A stretch of DNA of 52,786 nt, taken from positions 1-52,786 of the forward strand of contig NZ_CALYOY010000012.1 of the NCBI RefSeq assembly GCF_945269915.1, read 5' to 3'. Positions 7,788-17,533 of this stretch are shown one piece after another. This DNA comes from an uncultured Bifidobacterium sp. Lineage in GTDB: Bacteria; Actinomycetota; Actinomycetes; Actinomycetales; Bifidobacteriaceae. The position numbers were made by a program, and so were the translations under genes. Position 1 is the first letter of the stretch. Each line of letters starts with the position of its first letter. The notes below the pieces were generated by a model. The model had not been told where the DNA came from and did no database searches. It worked only from the letters and a program-made list of their open reading frames with translations.

Positions 7788-8831
7788 TCAGGCGGCCCCG
7801 AAGGAAGGGGTTCGGGTCGGCCGGGGCATGACCGAACCCCTGTCAATGAGCTTGGGCTTCTGGAGTATCACTCTGCCCGCAATCGAGTCGCCTCCCTCTA
7901 TGGCATGGGTCAGAAGGTCACTTGCCGTGGTGCAGAGGGTATCGGGAGTCAGGGGCATCTCGGATATGCCCTGTCTGTCCAGGGCCGTGCTGGCCTTGCC
8001 GGCCGCGCAGGAGAGGATGGAGACATCCTCCGGTATGGAAAGGCCCTTGTCGCGCATCCGGGTGACCACCGTATCCAGGAGGGAGGGGGGAATCTCGCCG
8101 ATCACTGCGTCCACATGGTTCCGAGTCATGATCTGCAGAACTCCCAGGGTGTATTGGAGATCCCCGCCTGTCGGGCCCGGTTCCTCGCGCAGGTCCATGC
8201 CGTACCGGTGGCACCAGGCTCTGAGCGAACGGGAGAGGATCAGACGGAAACCGGATCCACGCCGGTACTCGCTCTTCAGATCCTGAAGAAAAAGCACATG
8301 TCTCCTACCGGCCCGATACATGGCTTCGACGGCCATCCGTCCCATCAGTTCGAAGTCCAGGTCCACACAGGCCAGGGTCTCGTGGTGAATCGGCAGCCCC
8401 AGGGCCACGCAGGGCCGACCGTAGGTGGCGGCCTGGTCGGCCCGTATGTCGTCGTGGACGATATCCATCAGAATGACCCCGTCGGCCAGGTTGCTCCGCG
8501 TGACCCTACGGATATCCTCCACCCCGTTTTCCGCGGTCAAGAGCAGCGAATCGTAGCCTCGGGCGTGCTCGCTGCTGGCCATTTCGATGAAGTAGTCCGA
8601 GTAGGAGGTCCGGTCCTGCCGCTGGCGCAGAGGGGCGCTCAGGGCCACGATGTTCTTCCTTTTGGCTCTCAGCATCCGTGCACCGGCATCGGGTGCATAG
8701 TCCAGCTCCTCGACGGCCTCCATGATCCTCCGGTAGGTCTTGGAGGAGATGGGACGCTTGCCGGAGAAGGCATAGGAGACCGTGCTGACCGATACCCCGG
8801 CCTTCCTGGCTACGTCCCGGATATCCGACAT
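7788..8831 (-). CDS. LacI-family transcriptional regulator (likely repressor of the GH172 locus)
   Basis: A 347-residue regulator. An N-terminal helix-turn-helix (DVARKAGVSVSTVSYAFSGK, residues 5-24) and a hinge helix are followed by a periplasmic-binding-protein-like effector domain. It is convergent with the GH172 operon, whose promoter carries two LacI-type palindromes, so it is the natural candidate repressor. Its start codon lies 4 bases after the cysS stop on the same strand and no promoter room exists between them. It is therefore probably translated from the cysS message, an unusual arrangement for a sugar regulator. Confidence 0.93.
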   Translation of the reverse strand: MSDIRDVARKAGVSVSTVSYAFSGKRPISSKTYRRIMEAVEELDYAPDAGARMLRAKRKNIVALSAPLRQRQDRTSYSDYFIEMASSEHARGYDSLLLTAENGVEDIRRVTRSNLADGVILMDIVHDDIRADQAATYGRPCVALGLPIHHETLACVDLDFELMGRMAVEAMYRAGRRHVLFLQDLKSEYRRGSGFRLILSRSLRAWCHRYGMDLREEPGPTGGDLQYTLGVLQIMTRNHVDAVIGEIPPSLLDTVVTRMRDKGLSIPEDVSILSCAAGKASTALDRQGISEMPLTPDTLCTTASDLLTHAIEGGDSIAGRVILQKPKLIDRGSVMPRPTRTPSFGAA

Positions 8832-8835
8832 GTGT

Positions 8836-10446
8836 CTACCTGTTGATCGTCCAGGTGCTGCCGGTCGCCGTATCGGCTATGGTCACTCCGGCCTGTTCCA
8901 GATTCGCCCTGATGCCGTCGGCCCGGACGAAGTCCTTGGCTCGGCGGGCTTCCTCCCTGTCCCTGAGCTGGGCCTCGACCAGGGCCTCAAGGGTTTCGGC
9001 AGCACGGTCATCCTGCCCCGATGGCATGGTCCATTGCGGGTCCAGTGGATCCAGCCCGAGCACATCCAACATGGCTCTGACGTGGAGGAGCGAGTCCCGG
9101 GCCATGGCCCGGGACTCGGGGGAGGAACCCTCGGCTGCGGACTCGAGAGAGTCCAGTACGGCGTTGGTTTCCCGGATGGTGGCGAAAATGGCGGCCAACC
9201 CGCCGGAGACGTTCACGTCGTCGTTCATGGCCTGGACGAATCCGACGGGCAGGTGGTCGGCGTCCAGGTGGACGACCATGTCCCGTTCCGGCTGGCCGCC
9301 GCAGACCTGACCGGCGCGCTGGATGAAGTTGGTGATCCGCTCGTAGGCTCCCTGCGCCTCGTGGAGGGTCTGGTCCGACCACTCCAGCATGGAGCGGTAC
9401 TGGACCGCGATCAGGGCGTAGCGGACCACCCAGGCCGGGTACCGTGACAGAACCTGATCCACCAGAAGTCCATTGCCCAGGGACTTGCTCATCTTCTCGC
9501 CCTTCTGGGTCACCCAGGCGGTGTGCATCCAACGGTGGGCGAAACCCCAGCCGGCGGCATGGGACTGGGCCATCTCGTTTTCATGGTGGGGGAAACGCAG
9601 GTCCAGACCGCCCCCGTGAATGTCGAAATCGGCACCCAGGTAGCGGTGGCTCATGGCCGAGCACTCCAGGTGCCAGCCCGGCCTACCCGTGCCGAAGGGG
9701 GTCTTCCACCTGGCTGTGGGTGGGTCCGTAGGTTTGGGGGCCTTCCAGAGGGCGAAGTCGCGAGGGTCGCGCTTGCCCGCCTCGGTCGGGTCGGCGGGGT
9801 TGTATGGGTCGTTCCGTCCGCTGGCCTGGGCATCCACGCTGGGACCCATCCGGTCGGCGATGGCGGCCTGCTCATCGGCCGCCTGGGTGCCGGTCTGCTG
9901 GTGGGTCAGCTCCCCGTAGTCGGGCCAGGAGGGAACGTCGAAGTAGACATTGCCCGAGGGGTTCCCCTGGGTGTCGGGTACCACGTAGGCGTGGCCCCGG
10001 TCGATGATGCGCTGGATCAGGTCGATCATGTCGGTGATGTGGCCCGTGGCCCGGGGTTCGTAGGTGGGGGGAAGGGCACCAAGGGCATCGTAGGCCTTGC
10101 TGAACTCGCGCTCGTAGATGTACGCCCGCTCCCACCAGCGCTGACCTGCGGCCGCCGCCTTGTCAAGGATCTTGTCGTCGATATCGGTCACGTTGCGCAC
10201 CAGGGTCACCCGGTAGCCCAGGCGCATCAGCCAGCGCCGGATCAGGTCGAAGGCCAGGGTGGTGCGGATATGACCGATGTGGGGTGACGACTGGACCGTG
10301 GCCCCACAGACGTAGATGCCGACCCTGCCCTCCTCGATCGGGCGGAAGGGGGTCACCTGGTGGGTGGCCGTGTCGTAGAGACGCAGATCGGCGGCCGCAA
10401 GGCTGACGGAATGCTTGTCGTTTTGCGGATGAGAGCTCTTGTCCAT
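8836..10446 (-). CDS. cysS: Cysteinyl-tRNA synthetase
   Basis: A class I aminoacyl-tRNA synthetase that charges tRNA-Cys. The zinc/substrate cysteine is Cys47 in YVCGATV, the HIGH box is at residues 56-59, and the second ATP motif is KGEKMSKSLGN. HLECSAM and GGGLDLRFPHHENE, also typical, are present. At 536 residues it is longer than the E. coli enzyme (461). The extra length includes a charged, low-complexity insertion of roughly 40 residues (about 185-230) before the HLECSAM segment, plus a longer N-terminus. It is followed after 4 bases by the LacI gene and is divergent from the amidotransferase. Confidence 0.97.
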   Translation of the reverse strand: MDKSSHPQNDKHSVSLAAADLRLYDTATHQVTPFRPIEEGRVGIYVCGATVQSSPHIGHIRTTLAFDLIRRWLMRLGYRVTLVRNVTDIDDKILDKAAAAGQRWWERAYIYEREFSKAYDALGALPPTYEPRATGHITDMIDLIQRIIDRGHAYVVPDTQGNPSGNVYFDVPSWPDYGELTHQQTGTQAADEQAAIADRMGPSVDAQASGRNDPYNPADPTEAGKRDPRDFALWKAPKPTDPPTARWKTPFGTGRPGWHLECSAMSHRYLGADFDIHGGGLDLRFPHHENEMAQSHAAGWGFAHRWMHTAWVTQKGEKMSKSLGNGLLVDQVLSRYPAWVVRYALIAVQYRSMLEWSDQTLHEAQGAYERITNFIQRAGQVCGGQPERDMVVHLDADHLPVGFVQAMNDDVNVSGGLAAIFATIRETNAVLDSLESAAEGSSPESRAMARDSLLHVRAMLDVLGLDPLDPQWTMPSGQDDRAAETLEALVEAQLRDREEARRAKDFVRADGIRANLEQAGVTIADTATGSTWTINR

Positions 10447-10605
10447 ACGCCCGAGCCTACCAAGTCTTGTTGACCGGCTTCGCCTGCTGAATCACCCTCG
10501 GCACGCCCCGCCGAAGCTGCGGTTCCGGTCGGCCCGCGACCTCCCGTCACCCTGGTGGTCGCACGGCTGCGACCGCCCGACATGTGGATGTGCAAGAATG
10601 GGACC

Positions 10606-11331
10606 ATGGCTAAACCAAGTGTGCTTGTACTGCAGCATGTGGAATGGGAACGGCCGGGTCGCATCCTGGAAAATCTGCAGGATTGCGGACTGGAGACCAG
10701 GATTCTCAACATCGTGGATGAGAAGCAACCCGAACTGCCCCACTTCAAGGAGCTTGCAGGTGTGGTCATCATGGGCGGGCCCATGTCGGCCGACGACTTC
10801 AACCACCATCCCGGACTCAAGGCGGAGACCAAACTGGTCAAGGCCGCGGTCGGTGCCGACAAGCCCGTTCTGGGCATCTGTCTGGGGCATCAGATCATGG
10901 CCAGGGCCCTGGGGGGCAGCCTGGTCAAAACCGAACAGCCGGAGTATGGCATGGCCCCCATCCGCTGGGTGGGGGATGACGATGACATATCCATGTGGAA
11001 CAAGCGCACCGACGTGCTTCACTGGCATGGTGATCAGGTCACCCTGCCGCCGAAGGCCACGCTCCTGGCCCGCTCCCGGTACACCAAGGTACAGGCCTTC
11101 AGGTTCGGGTCCGGGCTGGGACTGCAGTTCCACCTGGAGGTGACGGCGCCGCTCTTTGACGAGTGGATGCAGGTCCCCCAGATGACCAAGGGGTTCAAGA
11201 AGTCGCAGATAGACCAGATGCGGGAGGACTTCCAGCGTGGACTGCCGCAGATGCAGCCCCTGGCCGATTCGATCTTCTCGGCCTTCGCCGCCAGGTGCCA
11301 GACCAATGCGGCCGCCCTGGAGACCGTCTGA
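10606..11331 (+). CDS. Class I glutamine amidotransferase (GMP synthase-like domain)
   Basis: A stand-alone 241-residue class I glutamine amidotransferase. The catalytic triad is visible as Cys92 in GICLGHQ and His176/Glu178 in QFHLEVT, so it should release ammonia from glutamine. No synthetase domain is attached, so the acceptor is unknown. GuaA-like and GATase1_GMP_synthase-like singletons are common in actinobacteria and often annotated only generally. I use the ATG of MAKPSVLVLQH; an upstream in-frame start at 10555 would add an unlikely Arg/Cys-rich leader. It is divergent from cysS and convergent with the ABC-F gene. Confidence 0.9.
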   Translation: MAKPSVLVLQHVEWERPGRILENLQDCGLETRILNIVDEKQPELPHFKELAGVVIMGGPMSADDFNHHPGLKAETKLVKAAVGADKPVLGICLGHQIMARALGGSLVKTEQPEYGMAPIRWVGDDDDISMWNKRTDVLHWHGDQVTLPPKATLLARSRYTKVQAFRFGSGLGLQFHLEVTAPLFDEWMQVPQMTKGFKKSQIDQMREDFQRGLPQMQPLADSIFSAFAARCQTNAAALETV

Positions 11332-11455
11332 GATCAGTGGTCGTCAGGCAGGTCCCTGTCCGTTCGGGGTTGGATGTGCCGGCTATGGGCCTTCGAGGAT
11401 CGGCCATTTCGGGTATGGCCCGCTTGGGATCCTGCCCGATCGGGGGCCTGGGTGG

Positions 11456-13546
11456 CTACTCCAGTTCCTCCCCGATGGTCAGCCACTCCTCCTCCAACTC
11501 GTCGGATTGGCCGGTCAGGTCCTTGAGCTTGGCGTTCAGGTCGTTCAGCCCTTCATAGTCGCTGGGGTCGTGTCCGGCCATCTCCACCTCGATCCGCTTG
11601 CGCTGATCCGCCAGCTTGGCCAGCCTGCGTTCGATGGCGGCCGCCTGCTTGGCCAGGTTCCGCTTGGCTATCCGGTCGGCCTTGGCCTGGGCGGGGTCGG
11701 GGCGGCCACCCGGTTCGTTTCCGCCGGCCCCCTTCCGGGGTCGGTCGCCCTGACCGGCCTGGTTGTCGTCCTCCGTCCGGAGCTTGCCCGTCTCGACCAT
11801 GTCCAGGTAGTCCTGGACCCCGCCGGGCAGGTGGACCACCTTGCCGCCCGTCAGGGCGAACTGCTGGTCGGTCACCCGTTCGAGGAGGTAGCGGTCGTGG
11901 GAGACCACGATCAGGGTCCCCGGCCAGGAGTCCAGCAGGTCCTCCATGACGGCCAGCATGTCGGTGTCCAGGTCGTTGCCCGGCTCGTCCATGATCAGGA
12001 CGTTGGGCTCGTCCAGGAGGATCAGGAGGAGCTGCATGCGTCGCTTCTGGCCCCCGGAGAGGTCCTGGATACGCGTCATCAGCTGGGCGCTTTCGAAGCC
12101 CAGGCGCTCCATGAGCTGACCTGGGGTGACCTCCTTCCCGTCGACGACGTAGGAGGGCCTGTAGCGGCTCAGCACCTCCTTGATCCGGTACTTGCCCAGC
12201 TTCTCCAGCTCATCCAGGCGCTGGGTCAGAACAGCGAACTTGACCGTCTTGCCGACCTTGACATGGCCGGCCGTGGGGTCGATCCGCCCGTCGATCAGCC
12301 CCAGGAGGGTCGACTTGCCGGCCCCGTTGGCGCCGACGATGCCGAACCGGTCGCCAGGTCCGATAAGCCAGGTCACGTCATCCAGGACCATATGGCCGCT
12401 GACCGTCCTGGTCCGGGCCGCAACCGTTTCATCCGGGTCGGAATCGTCCGGATCCTCGGCGATGGTGACCGAGCCCATAAGGGGCCTCTCAGCGAAGGGG
12501 GAGGGGACGGTGTCGATCTGGCCGCCCCTGCCATGGGCCTGCCTGGTCACATCAGGCTGGTCGGCGGGGTCGCCGGGCCGCCCATCCCCGTCGCCGCCGG
12601 TGGAGGCACCCGTGTCCGTCAGTCCATCGGTCGCTTGGGAGGGGTCCCCGGCCGGGTAGATCTTGGTCACGTCGATCAGGTCGACCACCTGCTTGCCCAG
12701 GCGGGAGGTGGCCATCCGCTTCAGCTCCAGGCTGTTGCGCATGGGGGGCACGTCGGCGATCAGCTCACGGGCGGCCTTGACGTGGAACTTCTGCTTGGTG
12801 GCCCGGGCCCGGGCCCCGCGGGTCAGCCAGGCCAGCTCCTTCCGGGCCAGGTTGCGGCGCTTGGTCTCGGCCAGGTCGGCCTGGCGCTCGCGTTCCACCC
12901 TCTGGAGCATGTAGGCGCTGTATCCGCCCTCGAAGGGATCGATGGTCCCGTCGTGGACCTCCCACATGGAGGAGCAGACCTCGTCAAGGAACCATCGGTC
13001 GTGGGTGACCAGGAGGAGGGCGCCGGAGTTCCTGGCCCACCGGTTCTTCAGGTGCTCGGCCAGCCAGTGGATGGTGACCATGTCCAGGTGGTTGGTGGGC
13101 TCGTCCAGGGCCAGGATGTCCCAGTCCCTGAGGAGGAGCCGTGCCAGGTCCACCCTGCGGCGCTGGCCGCCGGAGAGGGTGCCCACCCTGGCCTCCAGCT
13201 CCATGCCGCCCAGAAGTGATTCGACGATTTCGCGTGACTTGGGGTCGGCGGCCCACTCGTAGTCCTGGCGGTCCTCCAGGGCCGCCTTGCGGACCGTGTC
13301 CTCGTCTCCCAGTGGGTCGCGCTGGTCCAGCAGGCCGAGGGTCAGGCCGTTGCGCATGGTCACCCGTCCCCGGTCTGGTTCCTGGGTGCCGTTCAACAGG
13401 TGGAGGAGGGTGGACTTCCCGTCACCGTTCCGCCCCACGATGCCGATCCGGTCACCTTCGAAGATGCCCTGGGTCACATCCGTGAAGATGGTTTTGGTGG
13501 CGAAGGATAGGGCGACGTGTTCCAGACCGAGATCATAGATGGGCAT
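11456..13546 (-). CDS. ABC-F ATPase, Uup type
   Basis: A 696-residue soluble protein with two ABC domains and no membrane segment. Domain 1 has Walker A GRNGDGKS (38-45), signature LSGGQRRR and DEPTNHLD. Domain 2 has Walker A GANGAGKST, signature LSGGQKRR and DEPGNDLD. Between the domains is a linker with a low-complexity Asp/Gly/Pro-rich stretch (about residues 300-340). The C-terminus is a predicted coiled coil rich in Arg, Lys and Glu, matching the DNA-binding C-terminal domain of Uup. ABC-F proteins act on the ribosome, and Uup is also linked to transposon excision. The Gly in the second Walker B segment (DEPGND rather than DEPTND) is unusual. Confidence 0.92.
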   Translation of the reverse strand: MPIYDLGLEHVALSFATKTIFTDVTQGIFEGDRIGIVGRNGDGKSTLLHLLNGTQEPDRGRVTMRNGLTLGLLDQRDPLGDEDTVRKAALEDRQDYEWAADPKSREIVESLLGGMELEARVGTLSGGQRRRVDLARLLLRDWDILALDEPTNHLDMVTIHWLAEHLKNRWARNSGALLLVTHDRWFLDEVCSSMWEVHDGTIDPFEGGYSAYMLQRVERERQADLAETKRRNLARKELAWLTRGARARATKQKFHVKAARELIADVPPMRNSLELKRMATSRLGKQVVDLIDVTKIYPAGDPSQATDGLTDTGASTGGDGDGRPGDPADQPDVTRQAHGRGGQIDTVPSPFAERPLMGSVTIAEDPDDSDPDETVAARTRTVSGHMVLDDVTWLIGPGDRFGIVGANGAGKSTLLGLIDGRIDPTAGHVKVGKTVKFAVLTQRLDELEKLGKYRIKEVLSRYRPSYVVDGKEVTPGQLMERLGFESAQLMTRIQDLSGGQKRRMQLLLILLDEPNVLIMDEPGNDLDTDMLAVMEDLLDSWPGTLIVVSHDRYLLERVTDQQFALTGGKVVHLPGGVQDYLDMVETGKLRTEDDNQAGQGDRPRKGAGGNEPGGRPDPAQAKADRIAKRNLAKQAAAIERRLAKLADQRKRIEVEMAGHDPSDYEGLNDLNAKLKDLTGQSDELEEEWLTIGEELE

Positions 13547-13658
13547 GATGCCCCAATCTACCGCCAGCCTTGGATGGATGGCTCAGGGGTTTCCCGGGGG
13601 CTCGGCCCTGGTCGGTCTCCCGGCCCGTTGTCGGATCCGTTCCGGGCAGCCGGTCCTG

Positions 13659-14213
<555 letters not shown>

Positions 14214-14229
14214 GATTTGTCCCCTTTCC

Positions 14230-16170
14230 CTACTTCTTCATGTGGCCGGCGGCATCGTTGGCCATGGCGGCCCGGTCGGCCCCGGTCCGCTCCTGGGGCT
14301 CCTGCTCCTCCTGCTCCGGCCTGATGCCGGCCAGGGGTTGGACTCCCGGCTTGTAGATGATCGTGTCATTGGAGGCCCCGGCCGGCACCATGGGCCAGAC
14401 CATGGCATCCTTCCAGACGCGGAAGTCGATCAGGACCGGTCGGTCGTTGACCTGATTGGCCCTGTCGATGGCCTCCTGGGCCTCCTCCTTGGTGAAGGCG
14501 CGCAGACCCAGGCACCCGTAGGCCTCGGCAAGCTTGACGAAGTCGGGAATCTCGGTCCTGCCGGGCTCTCTGGCGTCCCCGTCGTGGAGGTTGGTCTGGG
14601 AATAGTGGCTCCCGTAGAAGAGGGTCTGCCACTGGCGGACCATGCCATAGACGGAGTTGTTGAGGATGGCGATCCTGATGGGCAGCCCCATCTGGCCTGC
14701 CGTGGCCAGTTCCTCCGAGGTCATCTGGAAGGACCCGTCCCCGTCGATCAGCCAGACGGGGCGGGGCGCCTCATCGTCCTGGGTGCCGATGGAGGCACCG
14801 ATGGCGGCGGGCAGGCCGTAGCCCATGGTGCCCAGGCCGGATGAGGACACCCAGGACCTGGTCCGTTCGAAGTCGATGAACTGGCTTGCCCACATCTGGT
14901 GCTGGCCTACGCCCGACACCCAGATCGTTGCCGGGTCGGCCTTGTTGCTCAGGGTCCTGACCACCCACTGGGGGGCCAGGGACCCGTCGGGGGTCTCCTC
15001 CCAGGTGGTGGGGTAGTCCTGCCGCCAGGATTCCACCAGGTTCCACCAGGGCTTCAGGTCGGGTCGGCCCCAGGTCCTCTGGGCCTCCTCGATGGCGGGG
15101 ACCAGGTCGTCCAGGACCTGGCTTACGTCGCCCACGATCGGGACGTCCGCCTGGCGGTTCTTCCCGATCTCGGCCGGGTCGATGTCGATGTGGATCACCC
15201 TGGCCACTGGGGCGAAGTCATCCAGACTGCCGGTCACCCGGTCGTCGAACCGGGCCCCGATGGCGACCAGGAGGTCGGAGTGCTGGATGGCCCCGTTGGC
15301 GGCCACGGTCCCGTGCATGCCGGGCATGCCCAGCACGGCCCGGTCGGAGTCGGGGATGATCCCCCTGGCGGGCAGGGTGGTGACCACCGGGGCGCCGGTG
15401 ACCTGGATCAGCCTTTCCACCTGCTGCCGGGCGTTGGAGCGCATGGCCCCACCGCCGAGGTAGAGTACGGGCCTGTGCGACTGGGCGAAGAGCCGGGCCG
15501 CATCGGTGAGCACATGCCCATGTGCCCTGGTGACGGGGTTGTATCCGGGCAGGATCATCTCCTGGGGCCAGGAATAGACCATCCGCTCGTTCTGGGCGGT
15601 CTTGGTCAGGTCGACCACGACCGGGCCGGGCCTGCCGGACTGGGCTATGTGATAGGCCTCGGTCATGACCCGGGGGATGTCCTGGGCTTTGGTGACCAGG
15701 TAGGAGTGCTTGGCCACCGGGTAGGTGATGCCGACGATGTCGGCCTCCTGGAAGGCGTCGGTGCCGATGGCGGCCACGCCCACCTGGCCGGTGACCACGA
15801 CCATGGGCACGGAGTCCATCATGGCATCGGCGATGGGGGTGACCATATTGGTGGCCCCGGGGCCGGAGGTGACCAGGCAGACCCCCACCCGGCCGGTGGA
15901 GACCGCATACCCCTCGGCCGCGTGGCCGGCCGCCTGCTCGTGGCGGACCAGGGTGAACCTGAACCTGACCGAATCATCGATGGCATCATAGGTGGGGAGG
16001 ATGGCACCTCCCGGAACCCCGAAGACATCCCTGACCCCCAGATCCTCAAGTGAACGGATCAGGGCCTGCGCCCCGGTCATCGCCTCCCCCTCGGGGGTGG
16101 TTCCCGCCTGGTCCGGGCCCTCATCCTTGGGGACCGAGCTGAACGCTTGCAGAGGTGTCGGCAGACTCAT
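14230..16170 (-). CDS. ilvB: Acetolactate synthase large (catalytic) subunit
   Basis: A 646-residue thiamine-diphosphate enzyme that condenses two pyruvates (or pyruvate with 2-oxobutyrate) for valine, leucine and isoleucine synthesis. The conserved glutamate segment is in RHEQAAGHAAEGYA, the FAD/central domain follows, and the TPP motif is GDGSFQMTSEELATAG with downstream NN. The N-terminus carries about 30 extra residues before the conserved GAQALIRSLEDLG. The C-terminal tail (about 25 residues) is Glu/Gln-rich. A 12-codon open frame upstream (16167-16205) ends on the ilvB start as ATGA. Confidence 0.96.
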   Translation of the reverse strand: MSLPTPLQAFSSVPKDEGPDQAGTTPEGEAMTGAQALIRSLEDLGVRDVFGVPGGAILPTYDAIDDSVRFRFTLVRHEQAAGHAAEGYAVSTGRVGVCLVTSGPGATNMVTPIADAMMDSVPMVVVTGQVGVAAIGTDAFQEADIVGITYPVAKHSYLVTKAQDIPRVMTEAYHIAQSGRPGPVVVDLTKTAQNERMVYSWPQEMILPGYNPVTRAHGHVLTDAARLFAQSHRPVLYLGGGAMRSNARQQVERLIQVTGAPVVTTLPARGIIPDSDRAVLGMPGMHGTVAANGAIQHSDLLVAIGARFDDRVTGSLDDFAPVARVIHIDIDPAEIGKNRQADVPIVGDVSQVLDDLVPAIEEAQRTWGRPDLKPWWNLVESWRQDYPTTWEETPDGSLAPQWVVRTLSNKADPATIWVSGVGQHQMWASQFIDFERTRSWVSSSGLGTMGYGLPAAIGASIGTQDDEAPRPVWLIDGDGSFQMTSEELATAGQMGLPIRIAILNNSVYGMVRQWQTLFYGSHYSQTNLHDGDAREPGRTEIPDFVKLAEAYGCLGLRAFTKEEAQEAIDRANQVNDRPVLIDFRVWKDAMVWPMVPAGASNDTIIYKPGVQPLAGIRPEQEEQEPQERTGADRAAMANDAAGHMKK

Positions 16171-16384
16171 GTTTTCCTCTCAACCTCTCGACTGCGCGAC
16201 GACATGCCGGTCGTGCGTCCCTAACGTGGTACCTATCGGGTCAGGGGCTCAGGTTCGGCCAAAACGAGTCCCGATCAGGACCGGGAGTCCCTGCTGCTCG
16301 TGGCGCAGGCCCGGTTGTTCCTCACAGTCTATGCAGAGGTGTGGCCCGGTCCCAATCAGGTACCGAATGGCGGAATGCCGGTCC

Positions 16385-17218
16385 CTACCTGGCTTCCCCG
16401 CCCTTCAGGGAGGCCAGGACCGCCGGGTCGTCCAGGGCCTTCCACCCCTGGGCGGCAGCGGCCAGCTGGGCCTTGCGCTTGCTGCTGGCCTCGGCGGTGC
16501 CGATGACGGTGTCGCTGCCGTCCAGGCTCAGCCTGGCAGTGAAGACCTGGGCGTACTCGGGCCCGGAGACGGCCATGGCGTAGTGGGGTTCGCCCAGGCC
16601 CAGCCCGTGGGCCTTGACGGTGATGGAGGTCTTCCAGTCCAGGGCGGGCCCCTCGGTGGCCACCTCCTCCAGGGTGTCGTCGAGGAGGGCGTGGACGGTG
16701 ACACGGGCCCCGTCGATCCCGTGCTCCACGAAGACGGACCCGATCAGGGATTCGACCGTGTCGCAGAGGATGGAGTCCTTGTCGGCCCCGCCGTTCTCGG
16801 CCTCGCCGCGCCCCAGGAGGATGTAGGGGCCCAGGTGGAGTTTGGTTCGGGCTATGGCCGAGAGGGATTCCTCGGAGACTGCCTTGGCCCGCATCTTGGC
16901 CAGCTGGCCTTCGCTCTGGTCGGGGTGGGCCCTGTAGAGGGTCTCGGTGGCCACCAGTTCCAGGACGGCATCGCCCAGGAACTCCAGACGTTCGTTGTTG
17001 GGTATGCCGGGGTGCTCGTGGGCGAAGGAACGATGGGTCAGGGCGTGGACGAGCAGTTCGGGGGTGAGCTCCGCCCGCAGGGCCCTGAAGAGTTCCCTGG
17101 CGGGCAGGTCGCTCTCCTGGTCGTTCTCCTGATCGGGCGCCCCGACCGTGTGGTTCCGGGTGTACTCCGCCTCCGCGTCCGTGCCCGTCTTCGTCTCCCT
17201 GCCCGTATCCCTGCTCAC
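16385..17218 (-). CDS. rnc: Ribonuclease III
   Basis: A 277-residue double-strand-specific endoribonuclease that processes rRNA precursors and other structured RNAs. The catalytic signature NNERLEFLGDAVLEL lies near residues 75-89 with its metal-binding acids intact. A C-terminal double-stranded RNA-binding domain ends in GTAEASSKRKAQLAAAAQGW. The N-terminus has about 35 additional polar residues. It belongs to the coaD/SepIVA-like/DUF177/rpmF/rnc block, but a strong hairpin lies between rpmF and rnc, so rnc may have lowered read-through or its own promoter. Confidence 0.96.
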   Translation of the reverse strand: MSRDTGRETKTGTDAEAEYTRNHTVGAPDQENDQESDLPARELFRALRAELTPELLVHALTHRSFAHEHPGIPNNERLEFLGDAVLELVATETLYRAHPDQSEGQLAKMRAKAVSEESLSAIARTKLHLGPYILLGRGEAENGGADKDSILCDTVESLIGSVFVEHGIDGARVTVHALLDDTLEEVATEGPALDWKTSITVKAHGLGLGEPHYAMAVSGPEYAQVFTARLSLDGSDTVIGTAEASSKRKAQLAAAAQGWKALDDPAVLASLKGGEAR

Positions 17219-17278
17219 GACACTGCCTTTCCGGTCATGCGATTCCGATCCCGACCTCTCTGATGGCTCCCATTATGC

Positions 17279-17316
17279 AGGGAACCCCTGCCACCCGTCG
17301 ATGGCAGGGGTTCCCT
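17279..17316. terminator. 15-bp perfect hairpin between rpmF and rnc
   Basis: AGGGAACCCCTGCCA (17279-17293) is exactly complementary to TGGCAGGGGTTCCCT (17302-17316), with an eight-base loop. It starts about 20 bases beyond the rpmF stop on the minus strand. No U-tract follows, so it resembles the U-less hairpins used in actinobacteria. It could also be an RNase III target, given that rnc is the next gene. Confidence 0.7.
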
Positions 17317-17338
17317 CAACGATCTTGCGAACGCACGC

Positions 17339-17533
17339 TCACTTGCTGAACTGCGGTCGGATGGCGTCTCGGTACATGCGGCCGCGGTACATGCCGCAGC
17401 TCGGGCATGCCATGTGGGGCAGCGTGGGGGCCCCGCAGTTGGGGCAGGCCACCGTGGTGGCGGCCTTGGTCTTCCAGTTGGCGCGGCGCGAATGCGTGTT
17501 GGCGCGCGAGGTCTTGTACTTTGGCAGTGCCAT
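17339..17533 (-). CDS. rpmF: 50S ribosomal protein L32
   Basis: A 64-residue ribosomal protein of the large subunit. The N-terminus [21 protein letters not shown] is typical of L32. Four cysteines arranged as CPNC and CPSC form a zinc ribbon, so this is the zinc-binding (C+) form. AGAGGATAAC precedes the ATG. It sits between DUF177 and rnc, an order shared by many bacteria. Confidence 0.98.
   Translation of the reverse strand: MALPKYKTSRANTHSRRANWKTKAATTVACPNCGAPTLPHMACPSCGMYRGRMYRDAIRPQFSK

Noticed and set aside
11237..13219. 660-codon open frame on the + strand opposite the ABC-F gene
   Set aside because: High-GC antisense shadow without recognisable motifs; the minus-strand gene has two complete ABC domains.
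16171..16384. Branched-chain amino-acid attenuator or T-box before ilvB
   Set aside because: No leader peptide rich in Ile, Leu or Val, no T-box consensus and no clear terminator/antiterminator pair.
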